A DNA stretch of 64,000 nt from Clostridium sp. E02 (GCF_003833015.1 NZ_RJLQ01000010.1:62001-126000), one strand, 5' to 3'; counted from the first letter of the stretch, positions 43,410-51,312 are shown. The notes: a model not told the origin generated them from the letters alone. A program made the numbers and translations.

Positions 43410-44421
43410 CAAAAATCCCCCCGTCCGTAAAAAATGTTTCATAAGCCTTATCCCAACCTCCATACTCATAGATGGTGCCAAGTGATACACTTAAATCAAA
43501 CTTATTTGAATTCTGTTTTAATATCTCCTTGTTATAAGGCCGGTAGCCATACGCAGCAATCAATTTTTGTGCTTCCTCGGAATATAGGGCTTGGAGGTAT
43601 TCTTTCGCAGCTTGTTCTTTTCTTGTGTTTTTCACATTCTCATCCACCACTGCAACACTTGGTTCTGCTTTTATGCTGATTTTTGGCGTTACAATTTCAT
43701 AATCACCAGGATACTCTTTTGTTGTATTAAGCGCTTCATTTTCCCAGGCAATTAATACATCCCCCTGGCCGTTCTCCACATAGGTGGTTGTGGACCCTCT
43801 TGAACCAGAATCCATAACCGTAACATGATCGTAGAGATCTTTCATAAATTCCTTTCTCTGTTTTTCGTTATCCGGATATGTAACCTTTGCATACTGCCAT
43901 GCCGCAAGAAAATTCCAACAGGCACCCCCACTGCTTTTTGGATCTGGTGTAATCACCTCCACTCCAGCTTTTCTTAAATCCTCCCAGTCTCTAATGTTCT
44001 TTTCATTTCCCTTTCTCACAAGAAATACAATAATAGAGGTATAGGGAGAGGAATTCCCTTCAAACTCATTGATCCAGCCGGAATCAATCATGCCTGCTCG
44101 TTCCAATAATTTCACATCCTGCGCCAGTGCCAGTGTGACCACATCTCCCGGAGCTCCTTCCATAACAGAACGGGCCTGACTTCCCGAACCTCCATGAGAC
44201 TGGATCACCGTTATCCCCATTTTATGGTTTCTTTTGTAATGTGACTGGAATATTTCATCATACGCTTCATAAAATTCCCGTGTTGGATCGTAAGAAACAT
44301 TGGTAATCTTAATTGTATCTTCCTTCTTTTTGTCACCTGAAATGCCACAAGCGATGACTGCCGCGCTGACTCCTGTGACCATAGCAGCCATAATCCATAT
44401 GGTTTTTCTTCCATTACTCAT
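43390..44421 (-). CDS. sbp: Sulfate ABC transporter substrate-binding lipoprotein
   Basis: A 343-aa sulfate-binding protein with a lipobox in VIACG (Cys near residue 25). Diagnostic motifs: ITNVSYDPTREFYEAY, IQSHGGSGSQARSV, GDVVTLALAQDV, GSRGSTTTYVENGQGDVLIAWENEA. These bind sulfate through main-chain amides. It is the first gene of the eight-gene operon and the receptor of the CysTWA importer. Its promoter faces away from the LysR gene. Confidence 0.95.
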   Translation of the reverse strand: MSNGRKTIWIMAAMVTGVSAAVIACGISGDKKKEDTIKITNVSYDPTREFYEAYDEIFQSHYKRNHKMGITVIQSHGGSGSQARSVMEGAPGDVVTLALAQDVKLLERAGMIDSGWINEFEGNSSPYTSIIVFLVRKGNEKNIRDWEDLRKAGVEVITPDPKSSGGACWNFLAAWQYAKVTYPDNEKQRKEFMKDLYDHVTVMDSGSRGSTTTYVENGQGDVLIAWENEALNTTKEYPGDYEIVTPKISIKAEPSVAVVDENVKNTRKEQAAKEYLQALYSEEAQKLIAAYGYRPYNKEILKQNSNKFDLSVSLGTIYEYGGWDKAYETFFTDGGIFDEIYGP

Positions 44422-44454
44422 TCGGATCCCCCTTCCGTTCCTATGTTATCTGGA

Positions 44455-44483
44455 ATTCTAATCCCTATTTACATATTTGTAAA
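44455..44483 (-). promoter_or_regulatory. Promoter of the sulfate operon
   Basis: On the minus strand, -35 TTTACA (44478-44483), 17-base spacer, -10 TAGAAT (44455-44460). Confidence 0.65.
44468..44483. promoter_or_regulatory. LysR-type operator candidate between sbp and lysR
   Basis: Perfect inverted repeat TTTACA-TATT-TGTAAA, containing the T-N11-A pattern of LysR regulators. It overlaps the -35 box of the sulfate operon and lies upstream of the lysR promoter. Confidence 0.6.
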
Positions 44484-44491
44484 GTATGTTA

Positions 44492-44520
44492 TTGTGTTTT
44501 TCTTTCTCCTATGTTAGAAT
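44492..44520 (+). promoter_or_regulatory. lysR promoter
   Basis: -35 TTGTGT (44492-44497), 17-base spacer, -10 TAGAAT (44515-44520). Confidence 0.6.
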
Positions 44521-44606
44521 TCCCTTATGAATTAAAAGGATTTATATTTTTTTGCTTATATATCATACATACCCAATATGTTTATATGTATTTAGAGGAG
44601 GACAAT

Positions 44607-45497
44607 ATGTCGATTAAAACCCTAATTATCTTCGTTACCGTCTATAAAGAAAAAAGTGTGACCTCAGCCGCAAGAAAATTAAACATCAGTCAACCCGCCG
44701 TTAGTGCCGCGCTTCGGGAATTGGAACAGCATTATTCCATCCAGCTATTCAAACGGCATGGGCGTGGCATACAAAAAACCAAAGAAGCCAGACATCTGTA
44801 TGAATTTGCTTCTCATATCACTTCTCTTTATCAGGAAATGGAACTGGATTTTAAATTTCAGGATCGAACCCTGCCTTTGCGAATCGGTTCTGGCATCCCC
44901 ATTGCCTCCACTCTGCTCCCTGATTTGATTGCCTCTTTCCTTCGTCACTCTGGGGGGAGTAAGCCTTATATCTCCATAGATCATTCCCATCAAATCGAAA
45001 TCATGGTTCTGGAAAATGACTTAGATCTGGCCTTAATTGAAGGATCTACTCATTCGGAAAAAATTCTTTCGGAACCATTTGCCAAAGAACAACTCATCCT
45101 TATCTGTACTCCATGTCATCCTCTAACTCACAAAAAACAGATCACCCTAGAAGACTTAAAAGAAGAACAATTTCTTCTGCCCGATAAAGGATCCAAAATC
45201 AGAGAACTGATCGAATCTACATTCCGGCTCCATGAATTACCCCTAAGACCTTTTTTTGAGAGTTCCAGTCTCACTGCCATTATTCATGGGGTTCTCGCTA
45301 ATTTGGGAATCTCCTTTCTTCCAAAATCAATGCTGACCAAGTATTTAAACCACGGGGATCTATGTGAACTGCCTCTTAGGGAAAAGCTAGAACTAAGCTA
45401 TCATCTCATTTACCATCAGAACAAATATCTCACTCCTCAGATGCTCAACTTTATGGAATTTGTGTCTTCCCAAAACTATATCTTGACAACAGATTGA
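44607..45497 (+). CDS. LysR-family regulator of the sulfate operon (CysB/CysL-like role)
   Basis: A 296-aa regulator. N-terminal winged helix (FVTVYKEKSVTSAARKLNISQPAVSAALRELEQHY) and a periplasmic-binding-like effector domain. It is divergently placed next to the sulfate uptake and reduction operon, the standard arrangement for its regulator; the effector could be O-acetylserine or APS but cannot be told. GGAGG lies before ATG 44607. Its last codons contain the promoter and the left operator edge of the padR gene. Confidence 0.9.
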   Translation: MSIKTLIIFVTVYKEKSVTSAARKLNISQPAVSAALRELEQHYSIQLFKRHGRGIQKTKEARHLYEFASHITSLYQEMELDFKFQDRTLPLRIGSGIPIASTLLPDLIASFLRHSGGSKPYISIDHSHQIEIMVLENDLDLALIEGSTHSEKILSEPFAKEQLILICTPCHPLTHKKQITLEDLKEEQFLLPDKGSKIRELIESTFRLHELPLRPFFESSSLTAIIHGVLANLGISFLPKSMLTKYLNHGDLCELPLREKLELSYHLIYHQNKYLTPQMLNFMEFVSSQNYILTTD

Positions 45498-45511
45498 ACT
45501 TGTTATATATT
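45483..45511 (+). promoter_or_regulatory. padR promoter within the lysR 3' end
   Basis: Perfect -35 TTGACA (45483-45488), 17-base spacer, -10 TATATT (45506-45511). Confidence 0.7.
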
Positions 45512-45533
45512 AAACTTGTTGAATATATAACAA
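45500..45533. promoter_or_regulatory. Perfect 12-bp inverted repeat, likely PadR operator
   Basis: TTGTTATATATT and AATATATAACAA are exact reverse complements, separated by 10 bases. The left arm covers the -10 box, so a bound dimer would block the promoter: autorepression. Confidence 0.65.
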
Positions 45534-45547
45534 ATGGAGGTACAGGA

Positions 45548-46108
45548 ATGGCACTCAAACACGGCATATTAGGTCTTTTAAATTATGGCACAATGACGGG
45601 TTATGAATTGGATAAGTCTTTTAAGGCTTCCCTTGCATTTTTCTGGCAGGTAAAAACCAGTCAGATTTACCGTGAGCTCGATACCATGGAAAAAAAAGGG
45701 TTGCTAACCAGTGAACGCATTATGCAAACGGAAAAACCAAACAAACGTGTATATACAATAACAGACAGTGGAAAAAACGAACTGATGAATTGGCTATCGC
45801 AGCCAGAGCCTGATATTGCGGATGCAATGCGTGTAAAAAGCTCGTTCCTTATGCGTATTTTCTTTGGGGGAGAAACAAACATCGAGCAATCTTTAAAAAT
45901 GCTTCGAACCTACCGTGACAAGTGCCATGAAAGCAGAGACTCCCTCAGTGCTGCTCATGCTGCGAGTTCAAAGTATGGTACGACGATAGACGATGATAAA
46001 AGATCGAAATTTTGGGATCTTACCATCCTTTACGGTGAGTCATACTACAATTCCAGCATCGATTGGGCGGAGAAAGCGATTGCGATCCTAGAGGAGGAGA
46101 AAAAGTGA
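45548..46108 (+). CDS. PadR-family transcriptional repressor
   Basis: A 186-aa PadR protein with the winged helix (ILGLLNYGTMTGYELDKSF, then WQVKTSQIYRELDTMEKKGLLTSE and the wing KPNKRVYTITDSGKNEL), and a C-terminal helical dimerisation domain of the longer subfamily-1 type. GGAGG precedes ATG 45548. Its stop overlaps the GTG start of the flavodoxin-type gene by three bases, so both are coupled; likely it represses the pair and responds to a small aromatic or antimicrobial ligand. Confidence 0.92.
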   Translation: MALKHGILGLLNYGTMTGYELDKSFKASLAFFWQVKTSQIYRELDTMEKKGLLTSERIMQTEKPNKRVYTITDSGKNELMNWLSQPEPDIADAMRVKSSFLMRIFFGGETNIEQSLKMLRTYRDKCHESRDSLSAAHAASSKYGTTIDDDKRSKFWDLTILYGESYYNSSIDWAEKAIAILEEEKK

Positions 46109-47691
46109 AGGTTTTGGTATTAAACGGATCTCCAAAAGGAGAACAAAGCAATACAATGCACCTAACTCGGTCTTTTTTAGAGGGAGCAGGGTGGTTGAAT
46201 GCGGAAGTTATTCCTGTAGCAAAAACAGATATCAAGGCATGCTTCGGGTGCTTTGCCTGCTGGAATAAAACTCCGGGAAAATGTGTCATAAAGGATGAAA
46301 TGGGCAAAATTTTAGACAAAATGATTGTTGCTGATGTGATTGTTTGGTCTTTCCCTCTGTATTATTTTAGTGTCCCTGGTGGACTAAAAAATCTAATTGA
46401 CCGTCAGCTGCCGCTTGCGTTACCGCTTATGGAGAAAGGATCTGAAAGTGGCGGTCATCCTTCGCGGTATGATTTAGGCCATCAAAAGCATGTCATCATT
46501 TCTACCTGTGGTTTTTGGACGGCAAAGGGGAATTATGATGCCGTCAACTTTATGTTTGACCATTTTCTTCACAAATACGGATATACAACAATTTATTGCG
46601 GTCAGGGGGAATTATTTCATGTTCCCGAGTTGAAGACCCGTACAAATAAATATTTGGAGATCATCTGCCATGCGGGAGCGGAATATGCGGTCGGAGGAAT
46701 TCAATCTAAAACAAAATCCCAGTTAGAGGAACCACTCTATCCACGTGAAGTATTTGAAAAAATGGCAGATGCTTCTTGGGGAATTGAAACACAGGTCGAT
46801 AAAGGAGCAACAAATGATAACAGTTTCAGCTATACAAAACAGATGGCGGCTCTATATAAGCCGGACGGTGTAGAGCGTATCATAGAGATTTATTATACCG
46901 ATATCGACAAAACCTATCAAATCCTGCTAACAAAGCAAGGTTCAAAGCTTATAACTGACGATTTCAAATCGTATACAACGCGGATTGAAACACCGTTCCA
47001 GGTTTGGCGCTCCATTGCTCGTGGAGAAATCTCCGGACAAGAAGCATTATTTCAGCGGCTTTATAAAGTCACTGGTGATTTTAGTCTTATGCTAAAGTGG
47101 GATGACTTGTTTGGAGAGCAAACGTCACAAAAACCAACGGAACAAAGGCCTGCGCACAAGACCAATATGCTGTTGCTACTTTTACCGTGGATTGTTATTT
47201 GGGTGGCGATTGCAATCAATCCCTTTGTCGGCAGTGCGCTTGGCATTGGGACGGCGGCGCTCATTCCGATACTATGGATTGCATTTCGTCCTGTTATTTA
47301 TGAACAATTCAGCATCCCGATTGTCATAGGCCTTTCCCTGGCGATTTTGCTCGGTGGGGATGCAAGGCTTATCATTCCTGTCAGTTATTTCCTATTTGGA
47401 TTAATGTGGCTTTTGGGATCGTTTCACAAGATCCCCCTCACGGCCTATTACAGTGCAAATAACTATGGCGGAGAAGATGCTTATTCTAACGCACTGTTTA
47501 TCCGTACAAACCGGATTTTGACAGCCATTTGGGGAGTCCTGTACCTTGTCACTCCCATTTGGACGTATATCCTGATGGGAACAACATTTTCTCCCTATAT
47601 TGGATTACTTAACTCTGTTTTACCTGCACTAATAGGTGTTTTTACGGCATGGTTTCAAAAATGGTACCCTGCACGATATGCAAGAAGATAA
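46105..47691 (+). CDS. Flavodoxin-fold oxidoreductase fused to an SCP2-like domain and a six-helix membrane domain
   Basis: A 528-aa three-part protein. Residues 1-200 form an NADPH-dependent FMN reductase fold (KVLVLNGSPKG phosphate loop, CFGCFACWNKTPGKC Cys cluster, PLYYFSVPGGLKNLIDR). Residues 250-337 look like an SCP2 sterol-carrier fold (IIEIYYTDIDKTYQILL, TPFQVWRSIARGEISGQEALFQRLYKVTGDFSLML). Residues 354-525 carry six hydrophobic segments. This suggests a membrane-bound reductase acting on lipid-like or hydrophobic substrates. GTG 46105 is preceded by GGAGGAG and overlaps the padR stop. Its function is unknown. Confidence 0.82.
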   Translation: MKVLVLNGSPKGEQSNTMHLTRSFLEGAGWLNAEVIPVAKTDIKACFGCFACWNKTPGKCVIKDEMGKILDKMIVADVIVWSFPLYYFSVPGGLKNLIDRQLPLALPLMEKGSESGGHPSRYDLGHQKHVIISTCGFWTAKGNYDAVNFMFDHFLHKYGYTTIYCGQGELFHVPELKTRTNKYLEIICHAGAEYAVGGIQSKTKSQLEEPLYPREVFEKMADASWGIETQVDKGATNDNSFSYTKQMAALYKPDGVERIIEIYYTDIDKTYQILLTKQGSKLITDDFKSYTTRIETPFQVWRSIARGEISGQEALFQRLYKVTGDFSLMLKWDDLFGEQTSQKPTEQRPAHKTNMLLLLLPWIVIWVAIAINPFVGSALGIGTAALIPILWIAFRPVIYEQFSIPIVIGLSLAILLGGDARLIIPVSYFLFGLMWLLGSFHKIPLTAYYSANNYGGEDAYSNALFIRTNRILTAIWGVLYLVTPIWTYILMGTTFSPYIGLLNSVLPALIGVFTAWFQKWYPARYARR

Positions 47692-47754
47692 ATCTCCGTC
47701 TATGATAAAGTTTTATTGGGAAAATGGTTAAAGCCATCTCATAGAAACGTAAAA

Positions 47755-47784
47755 GACTGTGTGCTAATTCCTTAGCACACAGTC
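47755..47784 (-). terminator. Terminator after the CAP-domain gene
   Basis: Perfect 13-bp inverted repeat GACTGTGTGCTAA-TTCC-TTAGCACACAGTC. On the minus strand it is followed by TTTTA; it may also serve the convergent flavodoxin gene. Confidence 0.8.
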
Positions 47785-47793
47785 CTCTTCTCA

Positions 47794-48576
47794 TTAATAT
47801 GTAAATAATTGTACCCAGTACTGAGTCCCACTGTTCTCTTGATTCCCTACCCCAATATGTTTGAAATTAGGATTCATAATGTTGGCACGATGTCCTGCAC
47901 TATTCATCCATGCTGTCATAACTTCTTGTGGTGATCTTTGTCCCCAAGCGATATTTTCACCTGCACCGCTAAAGCTTACTCCATTTTCTCTCAAAACAGA
48001 GGAAAAGGAACTGCCGTTAGGACGAGTATGATCAAACTTAGTCTGAATCTCTTTGGCTCTGATATCCGCAGCTTTTGCAGCATTGTCATCAATGGTAAGA
48101 GGGGAAAGTCCTTCTTTTGCTCTCTCCGTATTCACCAGATCCACTACCTGTTTGGTGTAAGAATCATTGGAAGTAGAGTCATTTCCTGTGTTTCCATCGT
48201 CTGTATTTCCGTTATTGGTATTTCCGTTATCCGTATTTCCGTTATCCGTATTTCCATTATCCGTATCAGTATCCCCATTGTTATTGTTATCGGTATCGGT
48301 ATCGCAATTGTTATTGTCATTGCCGATAAAATCATAATAACAATTTCCGTTATTAAAACTCTTTTGCAAGCTAGACCAGTCAGTCGTATTGCAGTTAAAT
48401 CCAAGTTGCTCTAATCTTGATTTTACATCTCCGGAACAGAATGCTTCATAAGTGGCTCTGGCATTGTTATTGCCAAAACATTGGCTGTATGGTCTGATCA
48501 CTGCAGCGTTTGCTGTTAATGGGATCATACTTGTCATAGTAAGTGTTATCATTGCGAGTGCTTTTAATTTTTTCAA
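47794..48576 (-). CDS. Secreted CAP-domain (SCP/PR-1-like) protein
   Basis: A 260-aa extracellular protein. Signal peptide MKKLKALAMITLTMTSMIPLTANA with cleavage after ANA. Residues 28-85 form a Cys-containing domain of unknown type. A low-complexity Asn/Asp/Thr/Gly linker (about 90-140) follows. The C-terminal CAP domain (about 143-260) resembles YkwD, with FDHTRPNGSSF, GENIAWG and HRANIMNPNFKHIGVG. CAP proteins act in cell-wall or spore-coat contexts, but the biochemical role is uncertain. Three WalR-type half-sites lie upstream, suggesting link to cell-wall control. Confidence 0.9.
   Translation of the reverse strand: MKKLKALAMITLTMTSMIPLTANAAVIRPYSQCFGNNNARATYEAFCSGDVKSRLEQLGFNCNTTDWSSLQKSFNNGNCYYDFIGNDNNNCDTDTDNNNNGDTDTDNGNTDNGNTDNGNTNNGNTDDGNTGNDSTSNDSYTKQVVDLVNTERAKEGLSPLTIDDNAAKAADIRAKEIQTKFDHTRPNGSSFSSVLRENGVSFSGAGENIAWGQRSPQEVMTAWMNSAGHRANIMNPNFKHIGVGNQENSGTQYWVQLFTY
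48189..48263. repeat. 15-bp tandem repeat in the CAP gene linker
   Basis: About five copies of TATTTCCGTTATCCG-like units on the plus strand, encoding NGNTD on the minus strand. The units differ at few bases, so slippage is possible and copy number may vary in length between strains without frameshift. Confidence 0.85.
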
Positions 48577-48598
48577 TTGAATTGCCTCCTTGAATTTT

Positions 48599-48626
48599 AT
48601 TACAAATTTGTTACATTTGTGTTACA
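48599..48626 (-). promoter_or_regulatory. Three WalR-type half-sites upstream of the CAP gene
   Basis: On the minus strand, TGTAAC-N5-TGTAAC-N5-TGTAAT, an exact match to the WalR (YycF) pattern TGTWAH-N5-TGTWAH, extended by one more half-site. A -10-like TATGAT (48632-48637) lies just upstream, putting the sites near the transcription start. Confidence 0.55.
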
Positions 48627-48763
48627 AGACAATCATAGCACTCTTATTTCCAATTTACCAGTGGAAATGGATGGCAATAAAATTACCATTTTTCCAGAAA
48701 AGGCAGGAGTTGATTTTTTTCCCTTTCTCACATAATCCTGGTAAAATTGTTTATTATTCGTAT

Positions 48764-48797
48764 AAAACAAGCGGGATTTTTTAATCCCGCCTGTTTT
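48764..48797 (-). terminator. Terminator after the second Rrf2 gene
   Basis: AAAACAAGCGGGATT-TTTT-AATCCCGCCTGTTTT; on the minus strand the stem is followed by TTTTA. It is nearly symmetric and could act in both directions. Confidence 0.8.
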
Positions 48798-48808
48798 AGG
48801 TCTCCCTA

Positions 48809-49240
48809 TTATATAATATAGTTGTTTACATAATCACTTTGATTCACAAGATCCGCAATGCTAATCCCATCAAAATACTGATTAATTAGCTTATTGAGCC
48901 CTTCCCACATCTCCAGTGTCTTACACTGGGGAGATCTTGTACAGCTATTTGTATCCCCCTCCAAGCAGGAGACCGGCGCAAGGGAACCTTCCGTCAATCT
49001 TAATATATTGCCTACCGTATAATTTTCAGGGGCTTTTGCCAGCTTATATCCTCCGCCTTTCCCTCTTAAGGAAATAAGCAGATTGTTCTTACTCAGTATG
49101 GAAACAATCGATTCCAAATATTTTTCTGATATCTCCTGCCTCTGCGCAATATCCATCAGTGTGATAAATTCTCCGTTGTTATGCTCCGCCAGGTCGATCA
49201 TAAGCCGAATTGCATAACGGCCTTTTGTTGAAATTTTCAT
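48809..49240 (-). CDS. Rrf2-family transcriptional regulator (second copy)
   Basis: A 143-aa IscR/CymR-type regulator with winged helix (MKISTKGRYAIRLMIDLAEH, EISEKYLESIVSILSKNNLLISLRGKGGGYKLAKAPENY) and the Cys triplet C-x7-C-x5-C in SCLEGDTNSCTRSPQC, the same pattern as the copy at 9476. This points to Fe-S or redox control. The start at 49240 has GGAGG nine bases upstream. It directly follows the rhodanese-TtcA and tcdA genes, which belong to tRNA sulfur and modification metabolism. Confidence 0.9.
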   Translation of the reverse strand: MKISTKGRYAIRLMIDLAEHNNGEFITLMDIAQRQEISEKYLESIVSILSKNNLLISLRGKGGGYKLAKAPENYTVGNILRLTEGSLAPVSCLEGDTNSCTRSPQCKTLEMWEGLNKLINQYFDGISIADLVNQSDYVNNYII

Positions 49241-49333
49241 AAGACATAACCTCCATATCATACTTTACCACATGGTTAATATGTTTTTCAACCCTAACAT
49301 GAAAAAACCACTGCTTTTTAGGCTCCCGCCCCA

Positions 49334-50497
49334 TTATTGATCATAGTTATCAAGAAAATGGTGCACAGAACCGTTTTGCTTATATGCAATGATTGTATTC
49401 AAGTTTACATTTTCCACACTTTTAAACAGATTTCCCTCTATATAAGGATTTGTTTTTTTCAGTTGACGAATCAACTCCTTAATTTCTACTCGTTTGGATC
49501 CAGTGTTCCCATCGGTTCTACAAGTGGTACAGGTATCGGTAAAGCGACATGCACATTGAATAAAATGCAGGTCGTTATAATCTCTCCATCTTTTAATATC
49601 ATCTTCCCGGATGAGGTATAGAGGACGGATCAGTTCCATTCCCTCAAAATTGGTGCTGTGCAGCTTAGGCATCATAGTCTGTATCTGTCCTCCGTACATC
49701 ATTCCCATAAGAATGGTTTCGATAACGTCGTCATAATGATGTCCCAAAGCAATCTTATTGCAGCCTAGTTCTTTTGCCTTACTATATAAGTATCCCCGCC
49801 TCATTCTGGCACACAAATAGCAGGGAGATTTTTCGATATCATAAACCGCATCAAATATCTGAGTCTCAAATACAGTGACCGGTATATTAAGAAGTTTTGC
49901 ATTGTTTAAAATCACTTGGCGGTTGGTCTCATTATACCCAGGATCCATCACCAAAAATACCAATTCAAACGGAAATTTATTATGTTTTCTTAATTCCTGA
50001 AAAAGTTTTGCCATTAACATGGAATCCTTCCCACCGGAAATGCAAACGGCGATCTTGTCATGTTCTTTTACCAGTTCATATTGGTTGATGGCTTTTGCAA
50101 ATTTGCTAAACAGTTCTTTATGAAATTTTTTTTGGATACTCTTTTCAATGTCAGGGAGACGATCGCCGCCCTTTGACTCTTTCTCCATAGTTTTAATTAA
50201 CCATTCTCCATAGCCACCCAAAAGACTGTACGCCTGGTACCCTCTTTCACACAGATCATTTGCTGCCTCCTCGCTAAATACACCCTTGAGACAGTAAAGC
50301 ACGATCTTTTTATCCTTTGTAAGGGTACTTTCATCACTCAGTGCCTCCTTTTCTATATGGATGGCACCTGGAATAAATCCATGTTGATAAGCCCTCTGAT
50401 CTCGGATATCAATTAAGATATATTCACTCTTATCCAGGTTGTTTAACTGCTCCAGTGAAATTGTCTTTTCAAAGCTATCCACGTGTTCGAAACTCAT
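49334..50497 (-). CDS. Rhodanese domain fused to TtcA-like tRNA 2-thiolation ATPase
   Basis: A 387-aa fusion. Residues 1-105 are a rhodanese domain with the persulfide loop C-L-K-G-V-F-S (Cys69). Residues 115-387 form a PP-loop ATPase: SGGKDS (154-159), C226-x-x-C229 (CYLC), LGHHYDDVIETILMG, and the later cysteines C315, C317, C323 and C326 that could hold a 4Fe-4S cluster. TtcA makes 2-thiocytidine at tRNA position 32. The fused rhodanese could supply persulfide sulfur directly. It precedes an Rrf2 gene, in keeping with cluster-dependent chemistry. A TilS/other PP-loop role is less likely. Confidence 0.88.
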   Translation of the reverse strand: MSFEHVDSFEKTISLEQLNNLDKSEYILIDIRDQRAYQHGFIPGAIHIEKEALSDESTLTKDKKIVLYCLKGVFSEEAANDLCERGYQAYSLLGGYGEWLIKTMEKESKGGDRLPDIEKSIQKKFHKELFSKFAKAINQYELVKEHDKIAVCISGGKDSMLMAKLFQELRKHNKFPFELVFLVMDPGYNETNRQVILNNAKLLNIPVTVFETQIFDAVYDIEKSPCYLCARMRRGYLYSKAKELGCNKIALGHHYDDVIETILMGMMYGGQIQTMMPKLHSTNFEGMELIRPLYLIREDDIKRWRDYNDLHFIQCACRFTDTCTTCRTDGNTGSKRVEIKELIRQLKKTNPYIEGNLFKSVENVNLNTIIAYKQNGSVHHFLDNYDQ

Positions 50498-50529
50498 ATA
50501 TTTTCCTCCTTTTTGTATTGGGATCTGAT

Positions 50530-51285
50530 CTAGATACCAGCAATGTCCTTCACAACTTCACCTGCTAGGATCAGCCCTGCCACGGACGGAACAAAAGACA
50601 AGCTTCCAGGAATATCTCTTCTCTCCGTACACTTGTGTTTGGCTCCAGGAGGACAGATACAATTTGTCCTGCAGCTAATTGACATATCTTCGATGGGCCT
50701 TGTAGGCTTTTCCTTGGAGTAGACAACTTTTAACTTTTTTACTCCTCTTTTTTTCAATTCCCTTCTCATAACCTTTGCCAAGGGACACATGGAAGTCTTA
50801 TAAATATCGGTCACTTCAAACAGAGTGGGATCTAGTTTATTCCCTGCTCCCATGCAGCTAATAACCGGAACCTCTACTGCTTTTGCCTGCATGATCAGTT
50901 GAAGCTTCGCCGTCACCGTATCAACCGCATCCACAACATAATCATATTGACTGAAATCAAAATCAACCGCATTCTCCGGAAGATAGAAACACTTGTGTGT
51001 TTCTACTTCTGCCTCTGGATTAATCTCCAAAATCCGTTCTTTCATTACATCTACTTTATATTTGCCTACCGTTTTCCTGGTAGCTATAATCTGCCTGTTT
51101 AAATTGGTCAGACATACTTTATCATCATCCACAAGCACAAAGGATCGAACTCCGCTTCGAACCAAAGCTTCTACCACGTATCCGCCTACTCCTCCAATGC
51201 CAAATACTGCAACGGTTGCTTCTGCCAGTCGCTTCATCGCGTCTTCCCCCAACAGCAACTGACTTCTTGAAAACTGATTCAACAA
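50530..51285 (-). CDS. tcdA: tRNA threonylcarbamoyladenosine dehydratase
   Basis: A 251-aa E1-like enzyme that cyclises t6A37 of tRNA to ct6A with ATP. FSRSQLLLGEDAMKRLAEATVAVFGIGGVGGYVVEALVRSG is the characteristic N-terminus (Rossmann GxGGxG); DDDKVCLTNLNRQI binds ATP, and CMGAGNKLDPT is conserved. Cys-rich segment SCRTNCICPPGAKHKC is present in the C-terminal half. A strong promoter precedes it and carries the 16-mer shared with the Rrf2 promoter at 9.4 kb. Confidence 0.93.
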   Translation of the reverse strand: MLNQFSRSQLLLGEDAMKRLAEATVAVFGIGGVGGYVVEALVRSGVRSFVLVDDDKVCLTNLNRQIIATRKTVGKYKVDVMKERILEINPEAEVETHKCFYLPENAVDFDFSQYDYVVDAVDTVTAKLQLIMQAKAVEVPVISCMGAGNKLDPTLFEVTDIYKTSMCPLAKVMRRELKKRGVKKLKVVYSKEKPTRPIEDMSISCRTNCICPPGAKHKCTERRDIPGSLSFVPSVAGLILAGEVVKDIAGI

Positions 51286-51312
51286 TCGATTCTACCTCTT
51301 TCTTTATTTTTC

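Noticed and set aside
48189-48263. CRISPR-like repeat
   Set aside because: The units are 15 bp, contiguous and in frame within a coding linker; there are no spacers and no cas genes.
47938-48414. A long open frame antisense to the CAP gene with Ile/Val/Ser-rich repeats
   Set aside because: It mirrors the tandem repeat of the CAP linker, has no ribosome site, and the opposite frame has a clear signal peptide and CAP motifs.
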